From: Falsirhodobacter xinxiangensis
Lineage (GTDB): Bacteria > Pseudomonadota > Alphaproteobacteria > Rhodobacterales > Rhodobacteraceae
Length of the DNA stretch: 64,000 nucleotides
Assembly (NCBI RefSeq): GCF_004959935.1
Contig: NZ_SMYN01000019.1
Span: forward strand, 1 to 64,000
Direction of reading: 5' to 3'
Shown piece by piece: positions 8,500 through 17,057 of this stretch (positions within the stretch are counted from its first letter, which is position 1; every line of letters begins with the position of its first letter). The position numbers and the translations under genes are program-made. Under the pieces are notes generated by a model, which searched no databases, had not been told where the DNA came from, and saw nothing but the letters and a program-made list of their open reading frames with translations.

Positions 8500-9930
8500 A
8501 TGACGAATATCGGAAAGTTTTTCATTGATGGTCAGTGGGTTGCGCCGGTCTCGCAAATGTCCGCTGATGTCATCGACCCCGCCACGCATACTGTGGTGGG
8601 GCAGGTTCCATTGGCAAATGCCGAAGATGCGAATCGCGCCGTCATAGCGGCAAGGCGGGCCTTCGACAGCTTTTCGCAGGTCCCGCTGGCGGATCGGATC
8701 GCCCTGCTGCGCCGCATTGCCAAGGGGATGACCCGCCGGCAGGAAGACATCGCGCAGGCCATCAGCGCCGAGATCGGCGTGCCCATCGCCTATGCCCGCT
8801 CCGGCCATGCCGCTGCCGGTGCGGCGCATATCGAGATTCTTTGCCGCGAGTTAGAAAGCTTTGCCTTCGAATGGATGCAGGGCGACACGCTGGTCACGCG
8901 CCTGCCGATCGGCGTGGCCGCGCTGATCACCCCTTGGAACGTGCCGGTCAACCAGATCGTCATCAAATTCGCACCCGCGCTGGCTGCGGGCTGCACCATG
9001 ATCCTGAAGCCGTCCGAAATCGCGCCCACCTGCGCCACCATCATCGCCGAGATCATCCAAGAGGCGGGCATCCCTGCGGGCGTGTTCAACCTGATCCACG
9101 GCGACGGGCCGGGGGCGGGTGCGGCGCTGACCTCGCACCCGCAGGTGGATATGGTGTCGTTTACCGGATCGACCCGCGCGGGAATTGCGATTTCCAATGG
9201 GGCTGCCCCGACGATCAAACGCGTCGGGCTGGAGCTGGGCGGGAAATCCGCCAACATCCTGCTGGACGATGTGGATCTTGCCGATGCCGTCGCCAAGGGC
9301 GTGCGCGCCTGTTTCGCCAATTCGGGGCAGGCCTGTTCGGCCCCGACGCGGATGCTGGTGCCGCGCGGGATGATGGCCGATGCGGCGCGGATCGCGGCGG
9401 GCGTGGCGGATGGTTTGCGCGTGGGCGATCCGCGCAACCCGGCGACCGACCTTGGCCCAGTTGCCAATGCGAACCAGTGGCGCAGCATTCAGGCGATGAT
9501 CGCGGCGGGTGTGGCCGAGGGTGCAACCCTTGCCGCAGGCGGCACCGGTTTGCCGGAGGGGCTGACCACGGGCGATTACGTCCGCCCCACCGTCTTTGCG
9601 GATGTGGCGCCCACCATGCGCATCGCGCAAGAGGAGATTTTTGGCCCCGTCCTGTCCATCATCCCTTACGACAGCATCGATCATGCTGTGGAGATTGCGA
9701 ATTCCAGCGTCTACGGCCTTGCGGCTTATGTGCAGGGGCGCGATCTGGACCGCGTTCGCGCTGTGGGTCGTCGCTTGCGGGCAGGGCGGGTGCATCTGAA
9801 CTATCCCGTACTGGACCGGACCGCGCCTTTCGGGGGGTTCAGGCAGTCGGGCAACGGGCGCGAACAGGGCCGCTATGGCCTTGAGGAATTTCTGGAATAC
9901 AGCGCACTTATCGGCCACGGCGCCGCGTGA
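8500..9930 (+). CDS. NAD(P)-dependent aldehyde dehydrogenase
   Basis: This 476-residue member of the ALDH superfamily oxidises an aldehyde to the acid. The catalytic glutamate lies in LELGGKSANILL (about residue 247) and the nucleophilic cysteine in FANSGQACSAPTRM (about 281). The start at 8500 is chosen by homology, because the chain from TNIGKFFIDGQWVAPVS onward is typical of the family. The frame is open 31 codons further up, across the palindrome. It is the first gene of a rightward operon and is followed at 11 bases by the lyase gene. The aldehyde is not identified. Confidence 0.9.
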   Translation: MTNIGKFFIDGQWVAPVSQMSADVIDPATHTVVGQVPLANAEDANRAVIAARRAFDSFSQVPLADRIALLRRIAKGMTRRQEDIAQAISAEIGVPIAYARSGHAAAGAAHIEILCRELESFAFEWMQGDTLVTRLPIGVAALITPWNVPVNQIVIKFAPALAAGCTMILKPSEIAPTCATIIAEIIQEAGIPAGVFNLIHGDGPGAGAALTSHPQVDMVSFTGSTRAGIAISNGAAPTIKRVGLELGGKSANILLDDVDLADAVAKGVRACFANSGQACSAPTRMLVPRGMMADAARIAAGVADGLRVGDPRNPATDLGPVANANQWRSIQAMIAAGVAEGATLAAGGTGLPEGLTTGDYVRPTVFADVAPTMRIAQEEIFGPVLSIIPYDSIDHAVEIANSSVYGLAAYVQGRDLDRVRAVGRRLRAGRVHLNYPVLDRTAPFGGFRQSGNGREQGRYGLEEFLEYSALIGHGAA

Positions 9931-9941
9931 GGGAAACAGAG

Positions 9942-11411
9942 ATGACCCGCCAGACCCCCCCCGCCTATATGGAAGCGTACAAAGAAGCCTTTGTCGCCGA
10001 GACGGCCGAATTCATACACGCCTATGACACCGCCCACGTCGTGATGCTGGGCGAGGCAGGGGTGCTGCCCGCCGAGACGGCCCTTGCCCTCCTGGACGGT
10101 CTTGCCGAGATGGAGCGCGCCGGGATCGCCGTCTGCCGCAGCGCCGCAGGCGGAGGAAACCATGCGGGAGAGCGGCATCTGACCGCAACGCTGGGAGCAA
10201 GCGTCGGCGGGGCAATCGGCCTTGCGCGTTCCTCGGGCGATCTGTCGGCGATTTCGTTCCGCATGTATGCGCGCGATGCGGCGCTGCGGCTGCGCCGACG
10301 GGTCCTGCTGCTGCGGCGCGCGATGCTGGCCTTTTCCGCATCCCACCGCGACAGTGTTTTCGCCGGCAACACCCACGGCCAGCACGCACAGCCGATCACT
10401 TTCGCACTGTGGGCGATGATGTATCACGATGCGCTGGCCCGCGACGGCGAAAGGCTGGCCGCGTTCGGCGCGCGGGCGAACTGGTGCCCGGCAGGGGCGG
10501 GCATCATGGCGGGGACGGGCTTTCCCATCAACCGCAAGCGCGTGGCCGACCTTCTGGGTTTCGACGGTGTGATCCCCAACACGCTTGATGCCGCGCTGAG
10601 CCATGATCTGGAGATCGAGTACGCGTCGGTCCTGAACGCTTTGTGCTACACCCTCTCGCGCATGGCCGAGGATGTGTTCATGTGGAACACGACAGAACAT
10701 TCGCTGGTGACCTTGCCGGACTGGTTCATCGGCGCATCCTCGATGATGCCGCAAAAGCGTAACCCCGACGGTTTGCAGGACCTGCGCAACCTGTCCGCGC
10801 AATCGCAGGCGGCGCTGACGATGGTGATGGGCACCGAACGCGGCCCCACCGGCTATGCCATCATCGAACGCCGCAACCCCGACCGCGCCCTGCGCGCGCT
10901 GACCGAAGGTGTGATCGAACGGCTGGAGGTTCTGCCCGACCTTTTGGCCGAAATGCGGATCGACACCGAACGCGCCGAGGCCCATGCCAACGCCAACTGG
11001 GCCAGCGTGACCGACATCGCCAGCGCCATCGTCACCCTGAACGGGATCGAGTGGCGGCGCGCCCATCACATCGTAAAGGGCTTCGTGCGCGACTGTATCG
11101 CCAGCGGTCTCGCCCCGTCAGAGGTCACGGCGGACCATTTCAACGCCTATGCCTCGCGCTGCGGCGAATTTTCAGTGCTGCTGAACGATGCGATCCTGAC
11201 CCGCGCGCTGGATGCCCGCGCCTTTATCAACCGGCGCGAGACCTTTGGCGGCCCCGGCCCCGAGGCGATGGAGGCCGCGATGGATTCCGCCACCCACCGC
11301 ATCGCGATGGAGGCCGACAACATCGACGATCTGGCAGCCCGTTTCGCCAAGGCGGCGGAATCGCTGGCCGCCGTGGTATCCTCGACCCTAAAGACGCGGA
11401 AATTCGCATGA
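9942..11411 (+). CDS. argininosuccinate lyase-like enzyme (fumarase/aspartase superfamily)
   Basis: This 489-residue lyase belongs to the fumarase/aspartase/argininosuccinate lyase superfamily, which eliminates fumarate from N-substituted aspartates or succinyl compounds. The superfamily signature GASSMMPQKRNP is at about 264-275 and a THGQHAQP element at 144-151. The C-terminal RRETFGGPGPEAM resembles the argininosuccinate lyase tail. Its N-terminus is unlike housekeeping ArgH, and it sits among catabolic genes, so a catabolic C-N lyase (the EDDS lyase type is one precedent) is more likely than arginine synthesis. The last four bases overlap the MFS gene. Confidence 0.8.
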   Translation: MTRQTPPAYMEAYKEAFVAETAEFIHAYDTAHVVMLGEAGVLPAETALALLDGLAEMERAGIAVCRSAAGGGNHAGERHLTATLGASVGGAIGLARSSGDLSAISFRMYARDAALRLRRRVLLLRRAMLAFSASHRDSVFAGNTHGQHAQPITFALWAMMYHDALARDGERLAAFGARANWCPAGAGIMAGTGFPINRKRVADLLGFDGVIPNTLDAALSHDLEIEYASVLNALCYTLSRMAEDVFMWNTTEHSLVTLPDWFIGASSMMPQKRNPDGLQDLRNLSAQSQAALTMVMGTERGPTGYAIIERRNPDRALRALTEGVIERLEVLPDLLAEMRIDTERAEAHANANWASVTDIASAIVTLNGIEWRRAHHIVKGFVRDCIASGLAPSEVTADHFNAYASRCGEFSVLLNDAILTRALDARAFINRRETFGGPGPEAMEAAMDSATHRIAMEADNIDDLAARFAKAAESLAAVVSSTLKTRKFA

Positions 11412-12571
11412 GTCGAGAGACCGCCGCGATCTGGACCATTGGCTATGTGCACGGCCTGAGCCATCTGTTCATGCTGCTGCTGCCGCCGCTGTTCGTGCTG
11501 ATGGCGGCAGATATGGACATATCCATCGCGCAGATGGGCCTTGCCATCGCGGGGTTCAATCTGGTCACGGCGGTTACGCAATATCCGATGGGGCTGGCGG
11601 TAGACCGGTTTGGCGGGGTGCTTTGCCTGCGGATCGGGCTGGCCACTTCGGGGGCGGCAATCGCGCTGATGGCTGTTTCGTCAAGCTTTGCGGGCCTTGC
11701 GGCGGCCTATCTTCTATGCGGGTTGGCGAATGCGGTCTATCACCCCGCCGATTTCCGCATCCTGAACGACACCGTCTCCAAGGAGAGGCGCGCCTTTGCA
11801 TTCTCGGTCCATGCGCTGGCAGGGAATCTGGGGTTCGCGCTTGCGCCCGCGCTGATCCTGCCGGTCGCACTTTGGTCGAATTGGCGGATCGGTTTGCTGC
11901 TTGCTGCCGGTTTGGCCGTGCCGGGTCTGGTCGCGCTTGCGCGGTTTCGCACCAGCCCTCGGCCCGCGAAAGAGGCGCAGGCGGGCGGGGTCGTCATTAC
12001 CTCCATGATGTGGACGCAGCTCGGCATCTTCACGCTTTTATCGACCGTAAGCGCCGGGGTGCAAAGCTTTTCGGCCATCGCGGCAGGGCTGGCGTTCGGC
12101 TATCCCGCCGGCGCGATGACCACCGCCCTGACCGTCTATTTCGCGACAGGGGCGATGGGGATCGTCGCAGGTGGCCGCCTGCTGCGGACGCTGCCCGATG
12201 TGCGATGTTTCATCGGCGGCTGCGCCTGTGCGGTCCTGTGCTGGATCGCGATCTGGTCGGGCCTGTGGGGCGTGGCCGGATATACGGCGGCGCTTGGCTT
12301 GCTGGGCTTTGCGATGGGCTGCGTGCTGCCCGCGCGCGACATGGTCGTCGCCCGCAGCGCGCCGCGCGGGCGTCAGGGGCAAAGCTACGGCTTTGTAACG
12401 ACCGGGATCAACATCGGACAATTCACAGCCCCCATCGCCATTGGTGCGATGATAGAGCGCGGCTTTACAGGCGGCTATTTCGCGTTCGTCCTGACGGCGC
12501 TGATGCTGGCGATCTGTGCCGGCATGCTGACCCAAACCCGAACCTACCTAACACAAGCGGAGATTTCGTGA
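11408..12571 (+). CDS. MFS transporter
   Basis: This 387-residue inner-membrane carrier of the major facilitator superfamily has about 12 hydrophobic segments. The loop 2-3 motif is recognisable around YPMGLAVDRFGGVLCLRIG. The start at 11408 is fixed by an ATGA overlap with the lyase gene; the longer upstream frame is the shadow of that gene. It probably imports the substrate or exports an intermediate of this pathway. Direction and substrate cannot be told. Confidence 0.88.
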   Translation: MSRETAAIWTIGYVHGLSHLFMLLLPPLFVLMAADMDISIAQMGLAIAGFNLVTAVTQYPMGLAVDRFGGVLCLRIGLATSGAAIALMAVSSSFAGLAAAYLLCGLANAVYHPADFRILNDTVSKERRAFAFSVHALAGNLGFALAPALILPVALWSNWRIGLLLAAGLAVPGLVALARFRTSPRPAKEAQAGGVVITSMMWTQLGIFTLLSTVSAGVQSFSAIAAGLAFGYPAGAMTTALTVYFATGAMGIVAGGRLLRTLPDVRCFIGGCACAVLCWIAIWSGLWGVAGYTAALGLLGFAMGCVLPARDMVVARSAPRGRQGQSYGFVTTGINIGQFTAPIAIGAMIERGFTGGYFAFVLTALMLAICAGMLTQTRTYLTQAEIS

Positions 12572-12915
12572 TGCCGATCAAACCCGAAGCGTCCTACAAC
12601 GCGTTCCAGTCTCTTGACATCCGCACGGGCCGGATCGCGCAGGTCGAACCGTTTCCGCGCGCGCGCAACCCCTCCTACAAGGTTGCCGTCGATTTCGGAC
12701 AGGAGATCGGCATCCGTTGGTCCAGCGCGCAGATCACCAGCTATTCTGCCGAGGATCTGATCGGGCGGATGGTCGTCTGCGTCGTGAACTTTGCCCCGCG
12801 CAACATCGCGGGTTTCAAATCCGAGGTGCTGATCATGGGCGCCAGCAACGACGCGGGCGAGGTCATGGTCCTGACCACGGCGGGTGATGCCGTCGTCGGC
12901 ACCGAAATATTCTAA
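12571..12915 (+). CDS. csaA: CsaA-like tRNA-binding-domain protein
   Basis: This 114-residue protein is one OB-fold tRNA-binding (EMAP-II/Trbp111-like) domain, as in CsaA, which has chaperone-like and tRNA-binding activity in Bacillus. Typical stretches are [29 protein letters not shown] and [20 protein letters not shown], and the length fits CsaA (about 110). It lies inside a catabolic operon, sharing one base with the MFS stop. A link to the pathway is not obvious. Confidence 0.85.
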   Translation: MPIKPEASYNAFQSLDIRTGRIAQVEPFPRARNPSYKVAVDFGQEIGIRWSSAQITSYSAEDLIGRMVVCVVNFAPRNIAGFKSEVLIMGASNDAGEVMVLTTAGDAVVGTEIF

Positions 12916-12925
12916 GGAGGCTTTC

Positions 12926-13684
12926 ATGAAAATCCTGGTCCCGGTTAAGCGGGTCATCGACTACAACGTGAAGGTTCGCGTTAAATCGGACGGTTCTGGC
13001 GTTGATTTGGCGAATGTGAAGATGTCGATGAACCCGTTCGACGAGATTGCGGTCGAGGAAGCGATCCGGCTGAAGGAACAGGGCACGGCGTCCGAGGTTG
13101 TGGTGGTTTCGATCGGGGTCAAGCAGGCGTCCGAGACGCTGCGGACGGCGCTTGCGATGGGGGCGGACCGCGCGATCCTGATCGAGGCGGCGGCGGATGT
13201 GAACACGGATATCGAGCCTTTGGCCGTGGCGAAACTGCTGGCGGCGGTGGTGCGCGACGAACAGCCGGGGCTGGTCATCGCGGGCAAACAGGCGATCGAC
13301 AACGACATGAACGCGACGGGGCAGATGCTGTCGGCGCTTCTGGGCTGGTCTCAGGCGACCTTCGCCAGCAAGCTGGAGATCGAGGGCGAGGCCGCGCTGG
13401 TCACGCGCGAGGTTGACGGCGGCATGCAGACGATCCGCGTCAAGATGCCCACGATCGTGACCGTCGATCTGCGTCTGAACGAGCCGCGCTATGCCTCTCT
13501 GCCCAACATCATGAAGGCGAAAAAGAAGCCGCTGGAGGAGAAGACGCCCGCCGATTACGGCGTCGATGTCACGCCGCGGCTGACCATCGTCAAAACGGTG
13601 GAACCTGCGGGCCGCAGCGCGGGGATCAAGGTCGGCTCGGTGGACGAGCTGGTGTCGAAACTAAAAGAAGCGGGTGTGATCTGA
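12926..13684 (+). CDS. etfB: electron transfer flavoprotein beta subunit
   Basis: This 252-residue beta subunit of ETF begins [19 protein letters not shown] and has the AMP-binding region and the recognition loop ([14 protein letters not shown]). ETF accepts electrons from flavin dehydrogenases and passes them to ETF-quinone oxidoreductase. A strong AAGGAGG lies just before the ATG at 12926. Its stop overlaps the etfA start by one base. No ETF-QO is present here, so the genome must supply one. Placement in this operon suggests a dedicated electron route for the TMADH-family flavoenzyme. Confidence 0.95.
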   Translation: MKILVPVKRVIDYNVKVRVKSDGSGVDLANVKMSMNPFDEIAVEEAIRLKEQGTASEVVVVSIGVKQASETLRTALAMGADRAILIEAAADVNTDIEPLAVAKLLAAVVRDEQPGLVIAGKQAIDNDMNATGQMLSALLGWSQATFASKLEIEGEAALVTREVDGGMQTIRVKMPTIVTVDLRLNEPRYASLPNIMKAKKKPLEEKTPADYGVDVTPRLTIVKTVEPAGRSAGIKVGSVDELVSKLKEAGVI

Positions 13685-14607
13685 TGGCTGTTCTGGTTCT
13701 GGGAGAGGTCACGGACGGCCAGCTGTCGCTGGACGCGACGGCCAAAGCGGTGACGGCGGCCAAGGTTCTGGGCGAGGTGACGGTGCTGTGCGCGGGCGGT
13801 TCCGCCGCCGCTGCGGGGGCCGAGGCGGCCATGATCGAGGGCGTCGCCCGCGTGCTGGTGGCCGAGGATGCGACGCTGGGCCACCGTCTGGCGGAACCCA
13901 CGGCGGCGCTGGTTGCGGGGCTTTCGGGCTATTCGCACATCGTGGCCCCCGCGACGACGGATGCGAAAAACGTGATGCCGCGCGTGGCGGCGCTGCTGGA
14001 CGTGATGGTGATCTCGGACGTGGTGGGGATCGTGGATGCAGACACGTTCGAACGGCCCGTCTATGCGGGCAACGCGATGCAGACGGTGCGCTCGTCCGAC
14101 GCGGTCAAGGTGCTGACGGTGCGCACGACGGCGTTCGAGGCGGCGGCATCGGGCGGTTCGGCAGCGGTCGAAAACGTGGCCGCAGCCGCCGATCCCGCGC
14201 TGTCGGAATGGGTCGAGGATAAGGTCGCAGCCTCCGACCGGCCGGATCTGACCTCGGCCGGGATCGTGGTGTCGGGCGGTCGCGGCATCGGGTCCGAGGA
14301 AAACTTCGCCATCGTCGCCGCGCTGGCCGACAAGCTGGGCGCCGCCGTCGGCGCATCCCGCGCCGCGGTGGACGCAGGCTATGCCCCCAACGACTGGCAG
14401 GTCGGGCAGACGGGCAAAGTCGTCGCCCCCGCGCTTTACGTCGCCGTTGGCATCTCGGGCGCAATCCAGCATCTTGCAGGGATGAAGGACAGCAAGGTCA
14501 TCGTCGCCATCAACAAGGACGAAGACGCCCCCATCTTCCAGGTCGCAGACTACGGCCTCGTCGGTGATCTGTTCGAGATCGTGCCGGAGTTGACGGCAAA
14601 AATTTAA
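13684..14607 (+). CDS. etfA: electron transfer flavoprotein alpha subunit
   Basis: This 307-residue alpha subunit carries the C-terminal FAD-binding signature: [20 protein letters not shown], then [17 protein letters not shown], then [20 protein letters not shown]. It forms the heterodimer with EtfB. The start overlaps the etfB stop (TGATG). Length and motifs match the full family. Confidence 0.96.
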   Translation: MAVLVLGEVTDGQLSLDATAKAVTAAKVLGEVTVLCAGGSAAAAGAEAAMIEGVARVLVAEDATLGHRLAEPTAALVAGLSGYSHIVAPATTDAKNVMPRVAALLDVMVISDVVGIVDADTFERPVYAGNAMQTVRSSDAVKVLTVRTTAFEAAASGGSAAVENVAAAADPALSEWVEDKVAASDRPDLTSAGIVVSGGRGIGSEENFAIVAALADKLGAAVGASRAAVDAGYAPNDWQVGQTGKVVAPALYVAVGISGAIQHLAGMKDSKVIVAINKDEDAPIFQVADYGLVGDLFEIVPELTAKI

Positions 14608-14639
14608 CAGCCTTTCCTGCGCCACAACCGGAGACCACG

Positions 14640-16001
14640 ATGCTGACCAATTCCCTTGTCGAACTTGACCGCCGCCACTTGATCCACCCTGTTTCGTCGT
14701 TCCGAGGGCACGAGGCGCGGGGCGTCCGCGTCCTGACCTCGGGCAAGGGCGCGATCGTCACCGACAGCGAGGGGCGCGATCTGATCGACGGATTCGCGGG
14801 TCTTTGGTGCGTGAACGCAGGCTATGGTCAGGAAAGCGTGGTCGAGGCAGCGAGCGAGCAGATGCGCCGTCTGCCCTATGCCACCGGCTATTTTGATCTG
14901 GGGTCCGAGGCCCCGATCAAGCTGGCGGCGGCCTTGGCCGACCGCGCGCCGGGCGATCTGAACCACGTCTACTTCACCCTTGGCGGGTCGGATGCGGTGG
15001 ACAGCACCATCCGTTTCATCCGCTATTACTGGCATTCCAAGGGCCAGCCGCAGCGCGACCAGTTCATCTCGGTCGCCAACGGCTATCACGGCTCGACGAC
15101 GGTGGGGGCGGGGCTGACGGCGCTTGCGGGGTTCCATGACGGGTTCGGCGTGCCTTACGACTGGCAGCACAAGATTTCTTCGCATTACGTCTATCGCAAC
15201 CCGAACGCGGACATTGTCGCGGCCTCGGTCGCGGAACTGCGCGCCAAGATCGAGGCCATCGGGCCGGAGCGTGTCGGCGCATTCTATCTGGAGCCGATCC
15301 AGGGCTCGGGCGGTGTGCTGGTCCCGCCCAAGGGCTGGGTCAAGGCAATGCGCGATCTTTGCACGGAATACGAAATCCTGTTCGTTGCCGACGAGGTCAT
15401 CACCGGCTTTGGCCGCACCGGCCCGCTGTTCGCCTGCGAGGACGAAGGGATCGTGCCGGACCTTATGACGGTCGCCAAGGGGCTTACCTCGGGCTATGTC
15501 CCGATGGGCGCGGTGCTTATGCGCGATCATGTCTACGAGACGATTGCCGAAGGGGCGGGGGCCAAGGCGGTCGGTCACGGGTTCACTTATTCCGCGCATC
15601 CCGTCTCGGCAGCCGTCGGGCTTGCGGTGCTGGAACTTTACGAGGGTGGTCTGCTGGAAAACGGTCGCCGCGCGGGTGCCCGGCTGATGGCGGGGCTGGA
15701 GACGTTGCGCGACCACCCGCTGGTCGGCGATGTGCGGGGCCGCGGGATGCTGGCCGCAGTCGAGTTGGTGACGGACAAGGACGCCAAAACGCCGCTGCCC
15801 GCATCGGTGCAGCCCGCGACGCGGCTGTTCGACCGCGCATGGGACCACGGGCTGATCGTGCGGTCATTCCCGCAGGGCATCTTTGGCTATGCCCCGCCCT
15901 TGTGTCTAACAGACGGGCAGGTGGACCAGATCGTCGCCCGCACCCGCGCCGTTCTGGACGAGACGCTGGACGATCCAGAAATCCGCGCCGTTCTGCGCTG
16001 A
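14640..16001 (+). CDS. class III PLP-dependent aminotransferase
   Basis: This 453-residue omega-type aminotransferase has the glycine-rich PLP phosphate site (TLGGSDAVDSTIRF), the aspartate in ADEVITGFGRTG that contacts the pyridine ring, and the Schiff-base lysine in TVAKGLTSGYVPMG. It moves an amino group between a non-alpha amine and a keto acid, giving an aldehyde that the downstream dehydrogenase could oxidise. It may be GABA:pyruvate-like, but the substrate is not determined. It lies 32 bases after etfA in the same operon. Confidence 0.92.
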   Translation: MLTNSLVELDRRHLIHPVSSFRGHEARGVRVLTSGKGAIVTDSEGRDLIDGFAGLWCVNAGYGQESVVEAASEQMRRLPYATGYFDLGSEAPIKLAAALADRAPGDLNHVYFTLGGSDAVDSTIRFIRYYWHSKGQPQRDQFISVANGYHGSTTVGAGLTALAGFHDGFGVPYDWQHKISSHYVYRNPNADIVAASVAELRAKIEAIGPERVGAFYLEPIQGSGGVLVPPKGWVKAMRDLCTEYEILFVADEVITGFGRTGPLFACEDEGIVPDLMTVAKGLTSGYVPMGAVLMRDHVYETIAEGAGAKAVGHGFTYSAHPVSAAVGLAVLELYEGGLLENGRRAGARLMAGLETLRDHPLVGDVRGRGMLAAVELVTDKDAKTPLPASVQPATRLFDRAWDHGLIVRSFPQGIFGYAPPLCLTDGQVDQIVARTRAVLDETLDDPEIRAVLR

Positions 16002-16013
16002 GGAGATATTGCC

Positions 16014-17057
16014 ATGACGCCCCATAAGATAGCCCTTATCCCTGGCGACGGGATCGGGGTTGATGTCACCGATGCGGCGGTGCGTGTTTTGCAGGTTGCG
16101 GCGTCGCGTTTCGGCTTTGCGTTGCAGACCACACGCTTTGACTGGTCGTGCGAGACTTATCTGGCCACGGGCCGCATGATGCCCGAGGACGGGATCGAGA
16201 CGCTGCGCGGGTTCGATGCGATCTATCTGGGCGCGGTGGGCTGGCCTGCGACTGTGCCGGATTCGGTCTCGCTGCACGGGCTTTTGCTGCCGATCCGCAA
16301 GGCGTTCGATCAATATGCCAACATCCGCCCGCACCGGCTTTTGCCCGGGGTGACCGGACCGTTGCGTGCCGACGGGTTCGACATCCTGTGCATTCGCGAG
16401 AATACCGAGGGCGAATATTCCGGTGCAGGCGGGCGCGTGCATCAGGGCACGGGCAACGAGGTCGCGGTCGAGACGGCAATTTTCACCCGCAAAGGGGTCG
16501 AACGGATCCTTCGTTTCGGGTTCGAACAGGCGCGCGCGCGGCGCAAACACCTGACCTCGGTCACGAAATCGAACGCGCAGAGGCATTCGATGGTCTTCTG
16601 GGACGAGGTGACGCGCGAGGTTGCCGCCGACTATCCCGACGTGACCGTCAGCATGATGCATATCGATGCGATGACGGCCAAGATGGTCATGGCCCCGCAG
16701 GATCTGGACGTGATCGTCGCGTCGAACCTGTTCGGGGACATTCTGACGGACCTTGGGGCGGCAATTCAGGGGGGCCTGGGGTTCGCGGCCTCGGCCAACA
16801 TTTGCCCCGACCGCGGCAACCCGTCGATGTTCGAGCCGGTCCACGGATCGGCCCCCGACATCGCGGGCAAGAACATTGCCAACCCCATCGCCGCGATCTG
16901 GTCCGGCGCGATGATGCTGGACCATCTGGGCGAAGCACAGGCCGCCACCGCCGTGATGGCGGCGATCGAAGGTGCGACCGGCAAGGGCGTTGGCATCCGC
17001 CCCGGATCGCATGGCACCGCCGCCATCACCGCCGCCGTTCTGGAGGCATTGGCATGA
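16014..17057 (+). CDS. tartrate/D-malate dehydrogenase-like (isopropylmalate dehydrogenase family)
   Basis: This 347-residue NAD-dependent beta-decarboxylating dehydrogenase shows the family features: IALIPGDGIGVDV at the N-terminus, RENTEGEYSGAGGRVHQGT, the metal/substrate aspartates in HIDAMTAKMVM and SNLFGDILTDLGA, and PVHGSAPDIAGKNIANP. The sequence is closest in style to TtuC, acting on tartrate or D-malate, rather than leucine-pathway LeuB. It overlaps the next gene by four bases. Confidence 0.87.
   Translation: MTPHKIALIPGDGIGVDVTDAAVRVLQVAASRFGFALQTTRFDWSCETYLATGRMMPEDGIETLRGFDAIYLGAVGWPATVPDSVSLHGLLLPIRKAFDQYANIRPHRLLPGVTGPLRADGFDILCIRENTEGEYSGAGGRVHQGTGNEVAVETAIFTRKGVERILRFGFEQARARRKHLTSVTKSNAQRHSMVFWDEVTREVAADYPDVTVSMMHIDAMTAKMVMAPQDLDVIVASNLFGDILTDLGAAIQGGLGFAASANICPDRGNPSMFEPVHGSAPDIAGKNIANPIAAIWSGAMMLDHLGEAQAATAVMAAIEGATGKGVGIRPGSHGTAAITAAVLEALA

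Noticed and set aside
8278-8829. Minus-strand frame across the divergent promoter region
   Set aside because: It overlaps the aldehyde dehydrogenase N-terminus and the palindrome, and its translation resembles no protein.
9873-11069. Open frame of 398 codons opposite the lyase gene
   Set aside because: Antisense shadow without ribosome site or domain.
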